From positions 1 through 32,338 of the forward strand of contig JAGWAX010000006.1 of assembly GCA_021296175.1 (NCBI GenBank): DNA of 32,338 nucleotides. The letters run 5' to 3'. The DNA comes from Nitrosopumilaceae archaeon (lineage in GTDB: Archaea > Thermoproteota > Nitrososphaeria > Nitrososphaerales > Nitrosopumilaceae). The notes below the pieces were generated by a model, which ran no database searches, was not told the DNA's origin, and worked only from the letters and a program-made list of their open reading frames with translations. The position numbers and the translations under genes were made by a program. Shown piece after piece: positions 25,058 to 32,261 of this stretch (its first letter is position 1; each line of letters starts with the position of its first letter).

Positions 25058-26465
25058 CGTTGTACCGGGTCTCCTCGACCTCGACGAACTTTGCAAGCTC
25101 CTCGTCCGTATTGATGCCAAGCTCGCGGCCCTCCCATTTTGACTCGATCAAATATGCAATCCAGGCCCTTACCTGGTACGACATCCTCCTGGACAGCGGC
25201 TCCAGGAACCCCTCGACGATGGTACGCTCGGCCTCCTCCTTGCTGAGGCACCTTGACTGCAGGTAGAATATCTGCTCCTCGTCGATCTGGGCGACTGACG
25301 CCGAATGCGTGGCCTTGACGTCGTTTGTCAGTATCTCCAGTCCGGGTATGGCGTCGGACTTGGCATCTGGGTCAAGCAGGATTGACCTGCCTGACAGAAA
25401 CGAGTTTGACTTTGCCGCGTTCTCCTTTATGCGTATCATGCCCTTGAACAGCGACTTGGACTTGTCGCGCAGGATGGACTTTTCGACGACCCTGCCCTCA
25501 GTCGAGGGGGCCTCGTGGTTCACCTCGGTCTGGATGTCAAAGGACTGGTCCGCGTTTCCGAACACCACCTCCGAGTCGTTTGTAGACGCCCCGCTGCCGC
25601 GCAAAAAGTAGTCTATGCGGTACCTGCTCAGCTGGGCCCCGAAGAGCCCCGAGTACCAGTTCACCTGGGCGTCCTGCGATATGTCGGTAAGCCGGGTCGA
25701 AAAGTTGACGGCCGACTGGTCGAACATCTGGAGCGTCGTCACGTCAAGGCGCGAGTTGGCGCCCACCGTCGTGTTGAGCATCTCCATATATGACGGCTGC
25801 AGGGCGGCCGCCGGGGATGATGCAGAGCCGTCGCCGGGCTTCGGCGAGTACATTTCCTGCGCGATGGTGGCCTTCGCCGAGTCCCCCATTGCAATGACGT
25901 TGCGGGATATTACAGACGAGCCGTCCTGGGGCAGGCAGACCAGCGCGTATATGGGCTTGTCAATCTGGACCCCGTCAGGCACGTGTATGAACACCCCGGA
26001 GTTAAAGGCCGCATTGTTCAGCGCGGTGAACTTGTCGCCCTCCGAGTCCGACGACTCGAGGGCGGCGCGCACGGCCGGCTCGTTGCTGCTGTCGTTTAGC
26101 GCGTCATATATGGAGCTGATCACGACGCCCTTGGCGGCCGCGTCATCGGGAATGTTGGTGCGGACAATGCGGGTGCCCACCTGTATGATCGACGTCTCGT
26201 CCTTTAGTTCCGCGATGCGGCGGCCCAGAAACTCGGGCTCGGCGTCGGATGCGGACATGCCGGGCGGCAGCAGCACCTGCGCGGGATCAAGCCTCCTGGC
26301 ATCGGTATACTTGTTGTACAGCGGCGAGGTCTCAAGAGGCAGCCGGCCGTACGTCTCAAACGAGCTGCGCCTGTACTCTTGGAGCCACTGCGGATCGCGC
26401 CCCTGGGCGGATATCTCCTCTATGTGGGACTCGTCGAGTTCGGACAGCTTTTGAAGTGTGGACAT
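25020..26465 (-). CDS. sufD: SufD, Fe-S assembly scaffold subunit
   Basis: Partner of SufB in the SufBCD scaffold. The beta-helix core is recognisable (FTALNNAAFNSGVFIHVPDGV, GANSRLDVTTLQMFDQSA, FKGMIRIKENAAKSNSFLSGR). The conserved C-terminal segment has THSASVAQIDEEQIFYLQSRC and EEAERTIVEGFLEP. A short Ser/Ala/Pro insert (DGSASSPAAALQ) breaks the middle. Homology to SufB is visible in the same order. It lies 41 bp after sufB. Confidence 0.93.
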   Translation of the reverse strand: MSTLQKLSELDESHIEEISAQGRDPQWLQEYRRSSFETYGRLPLETSPLYNKYTDARRLDPAQVLLPPGMSASDAEPEFLGRRIAELKDETSIIQVGTRIVRTNIPDDAAAKGVVISSIYDALNDSSNEPAVRAALESSDSEGDKFTALNNAAFNSGVFIHVPDGVQIDKPIYALVCLPQDGSSVISRNVIAMGDSAKATIAQEMYSPKPGDGSASSPAAALQPSYMEMLNTTVGANSRLDVTTLQMFDQSAVNFSTRLTDISQDAQVNWYSGLFGAQLSRYRIDYFLRGSGASTNDSEVVFGNADQSFDIQTEVNHEAPSTEGRVVEKSILRDKSKSLFKGMIRIKENAAKSNSFLSGRSILLDPDAKSDAIPGLEILTNDVKATHSASVAQIDEEQIFYLQSRCLSKEEAERTIVEGFLEPLSRRMSYQVRAWIAYLIESKWEGRELGINTDEELAKFVEVEETRYNEDAEIEQHYKYR

Positions 26466-26506
26466 TGCATTATCAACTCACAGGCAGCGGGCAGGCACGA
26501 CGGCGG

Positions 26507-27907
26507 TCACCCCACGGAGTCGTCCATCTCGAGCTTTATCAGCCGGTTCAGCTCCACCGCATACTCCATCGGGAGCTCCTTTGTGAACGGCTCCATGAAC
26601 CCGTTTACTATCAGCGACAGGGCCTCCTCCTCCGTAAAGCCCCGGCTCATCAGGTAGAATATCTGGTCGTCGCCGATCTTGCCTACGGTGGCCTCGTGCG
26701 TGATGGTGGCGTCCTCCTGGTTTATCTCCATGTACGGGTACGTGTCGGTCTTCGACGTGTCGTCAAGAAGCAGCGCGTCGCACCTTACGGTCGACTTTAC
26801 GTTGGTCGCGCCCTTTGCCACGTTGAGCAGTCCGCGGTACGTGGAGCGCCCGTCATGCCTGCTCACTGACTTGGAGGTGATCTTTGACTTTGTGTTTGGC
26901 GCCAAGTGCACCATCTTGGCGCCCGTGTCCTGATGCTGCCCCTTGCCTGCAAAGGCAATCGACAGCGTCTCGCCGTATGCGCGCTCTCCCATCAGGTACA
27001 CGCCGGGATACTTCATCGTGAGGCGGCTTCCAATGTTGCCGTCAATCCATTCCACCGTGGCCCCTTCGTACGCGTAGGCGCGCTTTGTCACCAGGTTGTA
27101 CACGTCGTTGCTCCAGTTCTGGATTGTGGTATACCGCAGGCGGGCGTCCTTGTGGGCCACCAGTTCCACCACCGCAGAGTGCAGTGATTCGGACGAGTAT
27201 ACGGGAGCCGTGCAGCCCTCTATGTAGTGGACCTCTGCGCCCTCGTCTACGATGATCAGGGTGCGCTCAAACTGCCCGATGTTCTCCGCGTTTATCCTAA
27301 AGTATGCCTGGAGTGGCATGTCGACCTTTACGCCCGGCGGCACATAGATGAACGAGCCGCCGCTCCAGACGGCGCTGTTGAGGGCCGCAAACTTGTTGTC
27401 CTCGGGTGGTATGACTTTGCCAAAGTACTTGCGGAATATTTCAGGCTGCTCCTTTAGCGCCGAGTCGGTATCAAGGAACATCACGCCCTGCTTTTGCAGG
27501 TCCTCCCTGAGGTTGTGGTATACGACCTCGGACTCGTACTGGGCCCCGACGCCGGCCAGGAATTTCTTCTCGGCCTCTGGAATTCCAAGCTTGTCAAATG
27601 TGTTCTTTACGTCGGCCGGAACGTCGTCCCAATTCTTCTCGGTCTTTTCTGACGCCTTTGCATAATAGTAGATGTTCTGAAAGTCTATCTTGCTCAGGTC
27701 GCCGCCCCACGTGGGCATGGGTTTTTTCATAAACGTCTCATATGATCTCAGCCTAAAGTCGAGCATCCACTGCGGCTCGTCCTTCATCTTGCTGATTCCA
27801 ATTACCGTCTCCTTTGTGAGCCCCTTTTTGCTCAGGTGGACGTACATTTCAGTGGAATCCTTAAAGTCATACTTTGAATAATCCATCTCAAGGTTCTCAG
27901 TTGCCAT
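26507..27907 (-). CDS. sufB: SufB, Fe-S assembly scaffold subunit
   Basis: Main scaffold of the SUF system, where clusters are built on the SufBC2D complex. Highly conserved: [76 protein letters not shown] and [19 protein letters not shown] 27907 ([11 protein letters not shown]) is chosen because attataaat (27929-27937) is centred 26 nt upstream; the track ATG 27919 would lie too close to that box. First gene of the leftward suf cluster. SufC, the required ATPase, is not beside it. Confidence 0.96.
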   Translation of the reverse strand: MATENLEMDYSKYDFKDSTEMYVHLSKKGLTKETVIGISKMKDEPQWMLDFRLRSYETFMKKPMPTWGGDLSKIDFQNIYYYAKASEKTEKNWDDVPADVKNTFDKLGIPEAEKKFLAGVGAQYESEVVYHNLREDLQKQGVMFLDTDSALKEQPEIFRKYFGKVIPPEDNKFAALNSAVWSGGSFIYVPPGVKVDMPLQAYFRINAENIGQFERTLIIVDEGAEVHYIEGCTAPVYSSESLHSAVVELVAHKDARLRYTTIQNWSNDVYNLVTKRAYAYEGATVEWIDGNIGSRLTMKYPGVYLMGERAYGETLSIAFAGKGQHQDTGAKMVHLAPNTKSKITSKSVSRHDGRSTYRGLLNVAKGATNVKSTVRCDALLLDDTSKTDTYPYMEINQEDATITHEATVGKIGDDQIFYLMSRGFTEEEALSLIVNGFMEPFTKELPMEYAVELNRLIKLEMDDSVG

Positions 27908-27918
27908 CACACACGACA

Positions 27919-27929
27919 TAACGTCGTTA
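27919..27929. promoter_or_regulatory. Palindrome between TATA box and sufB start
   Basis: TAACG-T-CGTTA is a perfect 5+1+5 inverted repeat directly downstream of the sufB TATA box, a position where a bound repressor would block transcription. Role inferred from position only. Confidence 0.4.
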
Positions 27930-27948
27930 TTATAAATAGATGTGGGAA

Positions 27949-27976
27949 AATAGGCAGAGCTAAATAGGCGCAGCTA
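27949..27976. repeat. 14-bp direct repeat upstream of sufB promoter
   Basis: aataggcagagcta is followed at once by aataggcgcagcta (12 of 14 identical), 12 to 40 bp upstream of the sufB TATA box on the minus strand. It could be a pair of activator sites or a chance duplication. Confidence 0.5.
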
Positions 27977-28011
27977 AAGGAAGGGAGGAAGGAAGGAGCG
28001 GGTAGGGAGAG

Positions 28012-28839
28012 TCAGAACAGGCCCGCAAACGAGAGCAGCGCGACGCAGCCCATTATGATTGCAAACCACCAAAAGCTGACCCTGCCCGCTATACCCACTA
28101 GTACGCGCATCGACAGGTACCCGAACGCAAAGGAGAGCGCAAGCCCCACCAGCAGTTCGGAGGGTTCGGCATCCGGGAATCCGTACACAAGCAGGAGTCC
28201 CGCTTGGGCCGTCAGCACGGCGGGAATGCCCATCAAAAAGGAGAGGCGCAGGGCCTCGGGCGCCGAGTATCCGCGCAGGAGAAGCGCAGAGACCGTGACG
28301 CCGGACCGGGACAGCCCGGGCAGGGCGGAGAACGCCTGGACCGCCCCGAGAAGTATGGTGTCACGCAAGTTGAGCGACGCGGCGGACTTTAGGCCGGCGG
28401 CATATGCGGCAGGGCCCTGCCGCCTCTTGGTGGCATACAGGATTACCCCCGTCGCTATCAGCGCGATCCCGACCAGTCCGAGCAGGAACTCGCCGGATAC
28501 GGCGCCCGCATCCGCGGCAAACGCAAACACGGAGAATCCGAGCGCCCCGCTCAGGAGCGTGGATACGACCAGGAACGTAATCATGCCGTCGGAGGGGCTG
28601 CCGTATCCGGGGTGGTAACCGCTTGCACTGCGGAGTATGCGTGCTATGTCCCGGCGCAGGTACAGGGCCGCTGAGCCGGCCGTTCCAAGGTGCAGGAAAA
28701 ACGACAGGTCCGCCGCGTCTTGGGGCGCGTACCCGAATATCCCGGTCATTATAATGACGAGCTCGCCCGTGCTGGATATGGGGAGCCACTCAAGGACGCC
28801 CTGCAGCATGCCAAATATCGCCGACTCGGCAAGCGCCAT
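28012..28839 (-). CDS. uppP: Undecaprenyl-diphosphatase-type (UppP/BacA) membrane phosphatase
   Basis: Integral membrane phosphatase that recycles polyprenyl diphosphate; in archaea the lipid carrier for protein glycosylation and surface glycans would be the substrate. Both family signatures are visible: LQGVLEWLPISSTGEL (residues 13-28) and the Ser/Arg motif LPGLSRSGVTVSALLLRG (about 175-192). About eight TM helices; 275 residues is normal. The ATG at 28839 follows ctattaactc (28861-28870) by 26 nt on the minus strand. Its 3' end lies 105 bp from the sufB start. Confidence 0.92.
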   Translation of the reverse strand: MALAESAIFGMLQGVLEWLPISSTGELVIIMTGIFGYAPQDAADLSFFLHLGTAGSAALYLRRDIARILRSASGYHPGYGSPSDGMITFLVVSTLLSGALGFSVFAFAADAGAVSGEFLLGLVGIALIATGVILYATKRRQGPAAYAAGLKSAASLNLRDTILLGAVQAFSALPGLSRSGVTVSALLLRGYSAPEALRLSFLMGIPAVLTAQAGLLLVYGFPDAEPSELLVGLALSFAFGYLSMRVLVGIAGRVSFWWFAIIMGCVALLSFAGLF

Positions 28840-29187
28840 GGACGTCGGGACACGCCGCGTCTATTAACTCTAGCAGGATGCAGGCAAGGGGGCGCGAGCA
28901 GGGCCCTTTTTGTACGTCCGGCCAACCGCGGACTGCGGGGCGCGATATATTGTATGCTGCCAAACTATATCGGGATCAAAGAATGGTTCCGTTGCGAATT
29001 CGCAAGATTCTACGAAACCACCGCACGAAACTCACGGTTTGTTGACGCTTCCCGCTTCGGTCCTTAAGTTTTACAAATATGTCTATTCCCGGTTCCGTTT
29101 CAATTCGTGACCTGTATGTCGAAGGGCGGGTGACGAGTACCTGACCATGCTCGCACCGTGCAATCATATGGTCATTCATATCGCAGC
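28840..29187. other. A/T-richer spacer of the accessory region
   Basis: About 350 bp without a firm gene. It holds the uppP promoter at its left end, an imperfect direct repeat (ggttccgttgcgaattcg at 28983 and ggttccgtttcaattcg at 29092), and a weak 67-residue minus-strand frame (listed separately). Composition differs from the G/C-rich core to its left. Confidence 0.45.
28976..29179 (-). CDS. Possible 67-residue basic protein
   Basis: ATG 29179 opens MNDHMIARCEHGQVLV... ending RFRRILR-type basic residues (WFRRILRIRNGTIL). It is divergent from the broken gene at 29188. No TATA-like box at the usual distance and no family recognised. It may be a remnant. Confidence 0.25.
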   Translation of the reverse strand: MNDHMIARCEHGQVLVTRPSTYRSRIETEPGIDIFVKLKDRSGKRQQTVSFVRWFRRILRIRNGTIL

Positions 29188-29597
29188 ATGGCCGCAAGGG
29201 GGGCAACGGATTTTAATGAATTCCGGTCGAGGCTGTCGGCGGAACTGGGATCCGCGGAGCCGTTCAAGACCATGCATCAGTCAAGGGCATTTGAGGCAGC
29301 AATGGCAGGCGACTATGCGGTAGCCGCCATACCGGGATCTTCGGCAAGCCCCCGGAACGTGCCGATGAGCTAGTTTCGACGGATGCGGGATATGATGAAG
29401 GACGACGCGCGGGGCGAAAGATATGCAATATTGCCGGCCGCTATCGCGACTTTTTTAACAGGTCCTACATTTGCGCGCTGATCGACTATATCGTAGCGGA
29501 CCAGGGCATGCGGCGAGTGCCAGAGTGGGAGATGCCCAATCCGCCGCGTTGCCACATCCTGCAAAAAAAAGAAATGATCAGGCCCTCTAATCTGTAG
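29188..29597 (+). pseudogene. Frameshifted conserved-looking gene of unknown function
   Basis: ATG 29188 opens a soluble protein (DFNEFRSRLSAELGSAEPFK, HQSRAFEAAMAGDYAVAA). The track frame stops at 29373. The -1 frame continues naturally from about 29340: IFGKPPERADELV, GRYRDFFNRSYICALIDYI, RRVPEWEMPNPP, ending IRPSNL and TAG at 29595-29597. One missing base near 29335-29345 restores about 136 residues. The second half looks like real coding sequence with aromatic-rich helices. I do not recognise the family with confidence. It overlaps the 3' end of the minus-strand remnant by 11 bp. Confidence 0.55.
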
Positions 29598-30190
29598 CGA
29601 CAGGGTACGGGCTGGCGTTCTGCAGGACGGTCTTTCGCTTGTTGGCGGCCTCCGTGGCGATGCCCGCGGCCTCCGTGGGGGTCTTGCGTATGATATCATG
29701 GGAATTATACCTCTAGGCGGCCGCCACACCCTTCGACGGCTTCCCCGTAAGGTCCGACGCATCCTCGCCGCGCCCTTTACGAAACTTTTTGCGCCGCCCG
29801 TTGTACCCGGATGCGGTGGACGTCGACATGTTCTCGCTCTCGCTCTCGTTCTCGTTCTCGTTCTCGTAAAACGCGATCGTCTTCCCAAGCCCTGCAATCC
29901 CACCCTTCGGCGCACCGTTCTCGGCCCTTGCCTTGCCCTCCCTCCCATGCGATGCCTTGAGCTCCCCGCGCGGGAGCCCGGCGTCCGCGCCATCTCCGGC
30001 CTGCGCGTCAAGAAGCGTCCGGAGTCCTTGCCCGGCCCTCAATCTGCCTGCGCCGCCTCCAGGGCCCTCCCCCGGCCCTCAGTCCGGGACTGCATCTCAT
30101 TTAGAATCCTCATCCGGGCGGGGGATTCACTCCGGCGCCTGCCATACGGGCACGCAAGGAGGCAGGCTCTGAGGGCTGACCAGTTTTTCT
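29587..30190 (-). pseudogene. Decayed minus-strand gene, polar low-complexity protein
   Basis: A minus-strand reading frame is interrupted twice. From about 30190 it reads NWSALRACLLACPYGRRR and RILNEMQSRTEGRGRALEAA, stops, then continues one frame over near 30040 as RAGQGLRTLLDAQAGDGAD through an (Glu-Asn)n/(Glu-Ser)n microsatellite and a basic patch (GRRKKFRKGRG). It hits TAG at 29713, and continues in the same frame to TAG at 29587 (SHDIIRKTPTEAAGIATEAA). No start is visible upstream. Function unknown. The arginine content and helices might suit a nucleic-acid-binding protein. Confidence 0.4.
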
Positions 30191-30293
30191 ACTCTAATTG
30201 ATCAAACTATCCTGCATCCCGCAACTCGGATTCAAGGTTGTACGTGCGAGGGCCGCGTGAATTCGTACATGTCTGCCTGTTTGATTCTTTTTT

Positions 30294-30329
30294 GTACTGA
30301 GTACTTATATTACTTTAGTACAATTACTA
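30294..30329 (+). promoter_or_regulatory. Promoter with flanking palindromes for the AbiE-like pair
   Basis: TATA-like cttatatta (30304-30312) is centred 26 nt before ATG 30335. It is bracketed by two inverted repeats: GTACT-G-AGTAC (30294-30304), touching the box, and TAGTA-CAAT-TACTA (30316-30329) between box and start. They share the AGTA(C) half-site. This is the layout expected of an autorepressed toxin-antitoxin operator. Confidence 0.6.
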
Positions 30330-30334
30330 TACAC

Positions 30335-31111
30335 ATGTTGTACGAGCAGATAAGGCATGCCGGCGTCATCCGGAGGATGTACAAGATGAGGCACCTGCTA
30401 AACCAGAAGAAACCGCCGGAAATGGGCACAAGACTCGGATACCCAAAGTACAGCAAGCAGTTCTACAGGATCAAGTCAAAGCTTAGGAAGGAGGGGATAA
30501 CCGGCGACCGCGGGACGTTCGTGGAAAACCCGCCCAACCTGCACATGGCGGCAATGGTGCTACGCGTGGATGCGGCGCAGATCAGCGTGCTGGGGCACAA
30601 GGTTCCGTACGTCCTGTTCCTAGCGCTAATCGCAGGCCCGCCCAGAAAGGCATCATGCTTGGCAAGGGAATGCGGTTTTAGCAGGAAGGCCGTATATGAC
30701 GTGCTGGGGAGGATGGAGGGGGCAGGCCTGGCAGGGAGGGACGGTTCTGCGGCTGCAGCGGCAGCAGAAGACGGCCCTGCCCGAACGTGGCTGGAAGAGT
30801 ATCTGGAGGCTGCCAGGGCGTGGGTCGACTCCAGCGGAGACGCCTCTGCCCTGTTTAACGCGATCCCCTCGTACGTGGGAGGCCCCCACGTGCGCCGTCT
30901 GTCGCATTATGAGTCGGGTGCCCCGATGGGCCCTGCAGAGATGCACATATTCACGTACAAGCCGTTGCTCGGCTTGATGGAGACAATGGTAAAAGAGAGC
31001 CGGCATTTTAGGAATTACCCAAAACCCGTGTCCGTCAAGCCGCATTACGGCGTGCAGGTGCAGAGCGCGGATGGCGCGTCCCGGAGCGGCGCCCAAAGGA
31101 TCGGCAGTTGA
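30335..31111 (+). CDS. AbiEi-like winged-helix antitoxin/repressor
   Basis: A 258-residue protein immediately upstream of an AbiEii-like nucleotidyltransferase. Residues 1-75 are basic with a helix-turn-helix look (KYSKQFYRIKSKLRKEGIT). A second winged helix lies near residues 95-145 (LALIAGPPRKASCLARECGFSRKAVYDVLGRMEGAGL). The C-terminal half (AMFN-type ALFNAIPSYVGGP to PHYGVQVQ) is probably the toxin-facing domain. In known type IV AbiE systems the AbiEi protein represses its own promoter through inverted repeats and counters AbiEii. The assignment rests on gene order, size and HTH rather than clear sequence identity. Start ATG 30335 is set by the promoter; the track start at 30257 precedes the TATA box. 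The stop is 1 bp from the toxin ATG. Confidence 0.6.
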   Translation: MLYEQIRHAGVIRRMYKMRHLLNQKKPPEMGTRLGYPKYSKQFYRIKSKLRKEGITGDRGTFVENPPNLHMAAMVLRVDAAQISVLGHKVPYVLFLALIAGPPRKASCLARECGFSRKAVYDVLGRMEGAGLAGRDGSAAAAAAEDGPARTWLEEYLEAARAWVDSSGDASALFNAIPSYVGGPHVRRLSHYESGAPMGPAEMHIFTYKPLLGLMETMVKESRHFRNYPKPVSVKPHYGVQVQSADGASRSGAQRIGS

Positions 31112-31112
31112 G

Positions 31113-31997
31113 ATGGGCGCCTTTTTCTTCATAGACGACAGGCTGGTCAACCTTGATGATCCGACTGCGATGGTAAAAGACGAGCACTACGAACGCTTTG
31201 CAAGGAGAGAGTTCGCGCCGTTCATACGCTCTGAAATATGCGCGCTGGACATGCTGTACGCGGTTGCCGACATGAGGGACGGGCATTACGTGGAAAGGCT
31301 CAGCCTGAGAGGAGGGCTGTCCGTCCGGAGCGTGGTGCCCCTGGCAGACCACAGGTTCTCGTTTGACGCCGACTTTAGTCCCAACACGCCGGGGGGATTC
31401 ACCTACAGGCACGTGGGCGATCTGAAAAGCGACATGATGCGGTACGGGACAACGAAGGGGTGCAAGACGCGCGTCCGCGTCACCACGAACGACGCCAAGC
31501 TGTTCTTTATGGAGGTCGGGTACAGGAAATCCCTAGGGCCAAACCACGGGATAATAGAGCCCCCCAAGATTGAGGTGTGCAAGACCTGTCGAGTTTTGAA
31601 AGAACCCGTGCTGGGCCCTGTTGAGACGATCATTGATCTGGATATTCTGGGACTGGATCCCCCCAAAATTGCCCATCTTTCCTTGGAGGAGCAACTTGCC
31701 ACGAAGCTTTTCGTGATAGGCTCTAGCGGCAGGCAGAGGAACCACTTTGACGCGTATGACTCGTTCAGGATACTCAAGCACAACGAGCCGGACATGAGGA
31801 GGACGCGTGACATATTCAAGGAGTTGTGTGGCAGGCATAAATCAAGGCCATCCGTCTATGCCTCCGAGTGCAGGCGACAACTTGACGCGATGCGCAAGAA
31901 TTCCAAAAAGCGGGCAAGCTTGGAGGAGACCGCGTTTGCAGACGAGTTCGACTTTAATGCCATGGTGGCGACTGTAAACTCATTTTATGATTTTTAA
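31113..31997 (+). CDS. AbiEii-like nucleotidyltransferase toxin
   Basis: A 294-residue protein with the polymerase-beta-like nucleotidyltransferase pattern of the AbiEii family. LSLRGGLSVRS (GG-S motif) is followed by RFSFDADFS (the R-S-x-D-x-D motif, catalytic Asp pair). In the C-terminal half comes LSLEEQLATKLFVIGSSGRQRNHFDAYDSFRIL, matching the family's E-x2-LA-x-KL...R...D-x-YD block. A CKTC pair lies in the middle. AbiEii-type toxins transfer nucleotides to RNA targets, and MenT relatives modify tRNA; the target here is unknown. ATG 31113 is used because it directly follows the antitoxin stop; the track start at 31071 lies inside that gene. Confidence 0.78.
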   Translation: MGAFFFIDDRLVNLDDPTAMVKDEHYERFARREFAPFIRSEICALDMLYAVADMRDGHYVERLSLRGGLSVRSVVPLADHRFSFDADFSPNTPGGFTYRHVGDLKSDMMRYGTTKGCKTRVRVTTNDAKLFFMEVGYRKSLGPNHGIIEPPKIEVCKTCRVLKEPVLGPVETIIDLDILGLDPPKIAHLSLEEQLATKLFVIGSSGRQRNHFDAYDSFRILKHNEPDMRRTRDIFKELCGRHKSRPSVYASECRRQLDAMRKNSKKRASLEETAFADEFDFNAMVATVNSFYDF

Positions 31998-32261
31998 CGG
32001 CGCCTGCGTCTCGGACGTGGTACCTGTTGATTGGCCACGGTGTGGAGCAAAAATCTTTGCCATAATCCGACTGGCAAGCACAAGGTATGCTGCGACTCCC
32101 GCGGGGATGAGCAATGAGATTGGCGTGCCTGTTCAGGGAAAAACGGGGACAAGGACTCATTTAAGGCACCTGACGCCAAAAAAGAATGTGATTCCGCTCA
32201 GCGCGTACGAGAGGATCAAAAGCGCCAGAAAGTCAACTGGAATGTTTTCATAGTAGCGGTA
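31998..32261. other. Terminal spacer with hydrophobic minus-strand remnant
   Basis: On the minus strand, the frame entering from the right repeat reads ENIPVDFLALLILSYALSG, then FFFGVRCLK, a TGA, VLVPVFP, a second TGA, and TPISLLIPAGVAAYLVLASR before ending near 31990. Two TM-like helices in one frame broken only by two TGA codons suggest a decayed membrane protein. A plus-strand 88-residue ORF (31987-32253) covers the same DNA and looks like its shadow. No gene is called. Confidence 0.35.

Noticed and set aside
29370-30011. 213-residue Arg-rich minus-strand ORF
   Set aside because: Wrong frame of a decayed region. Better coding text is found in the neighbouring minus frame and, at its 3' end, on plus.
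30091-30250. tRNA-like or attachment site near the accessory region
   Set aside because: No cloverleaf, T-loop consensus or direct repeat bordering the region could be found by eye.
31071-31112. Upstream start for the AbiEii-like gene
   Set aside because: It would lie inside the antitoxin gene. ATG 31113 one base after the antitoxin stop fits an operon pair.
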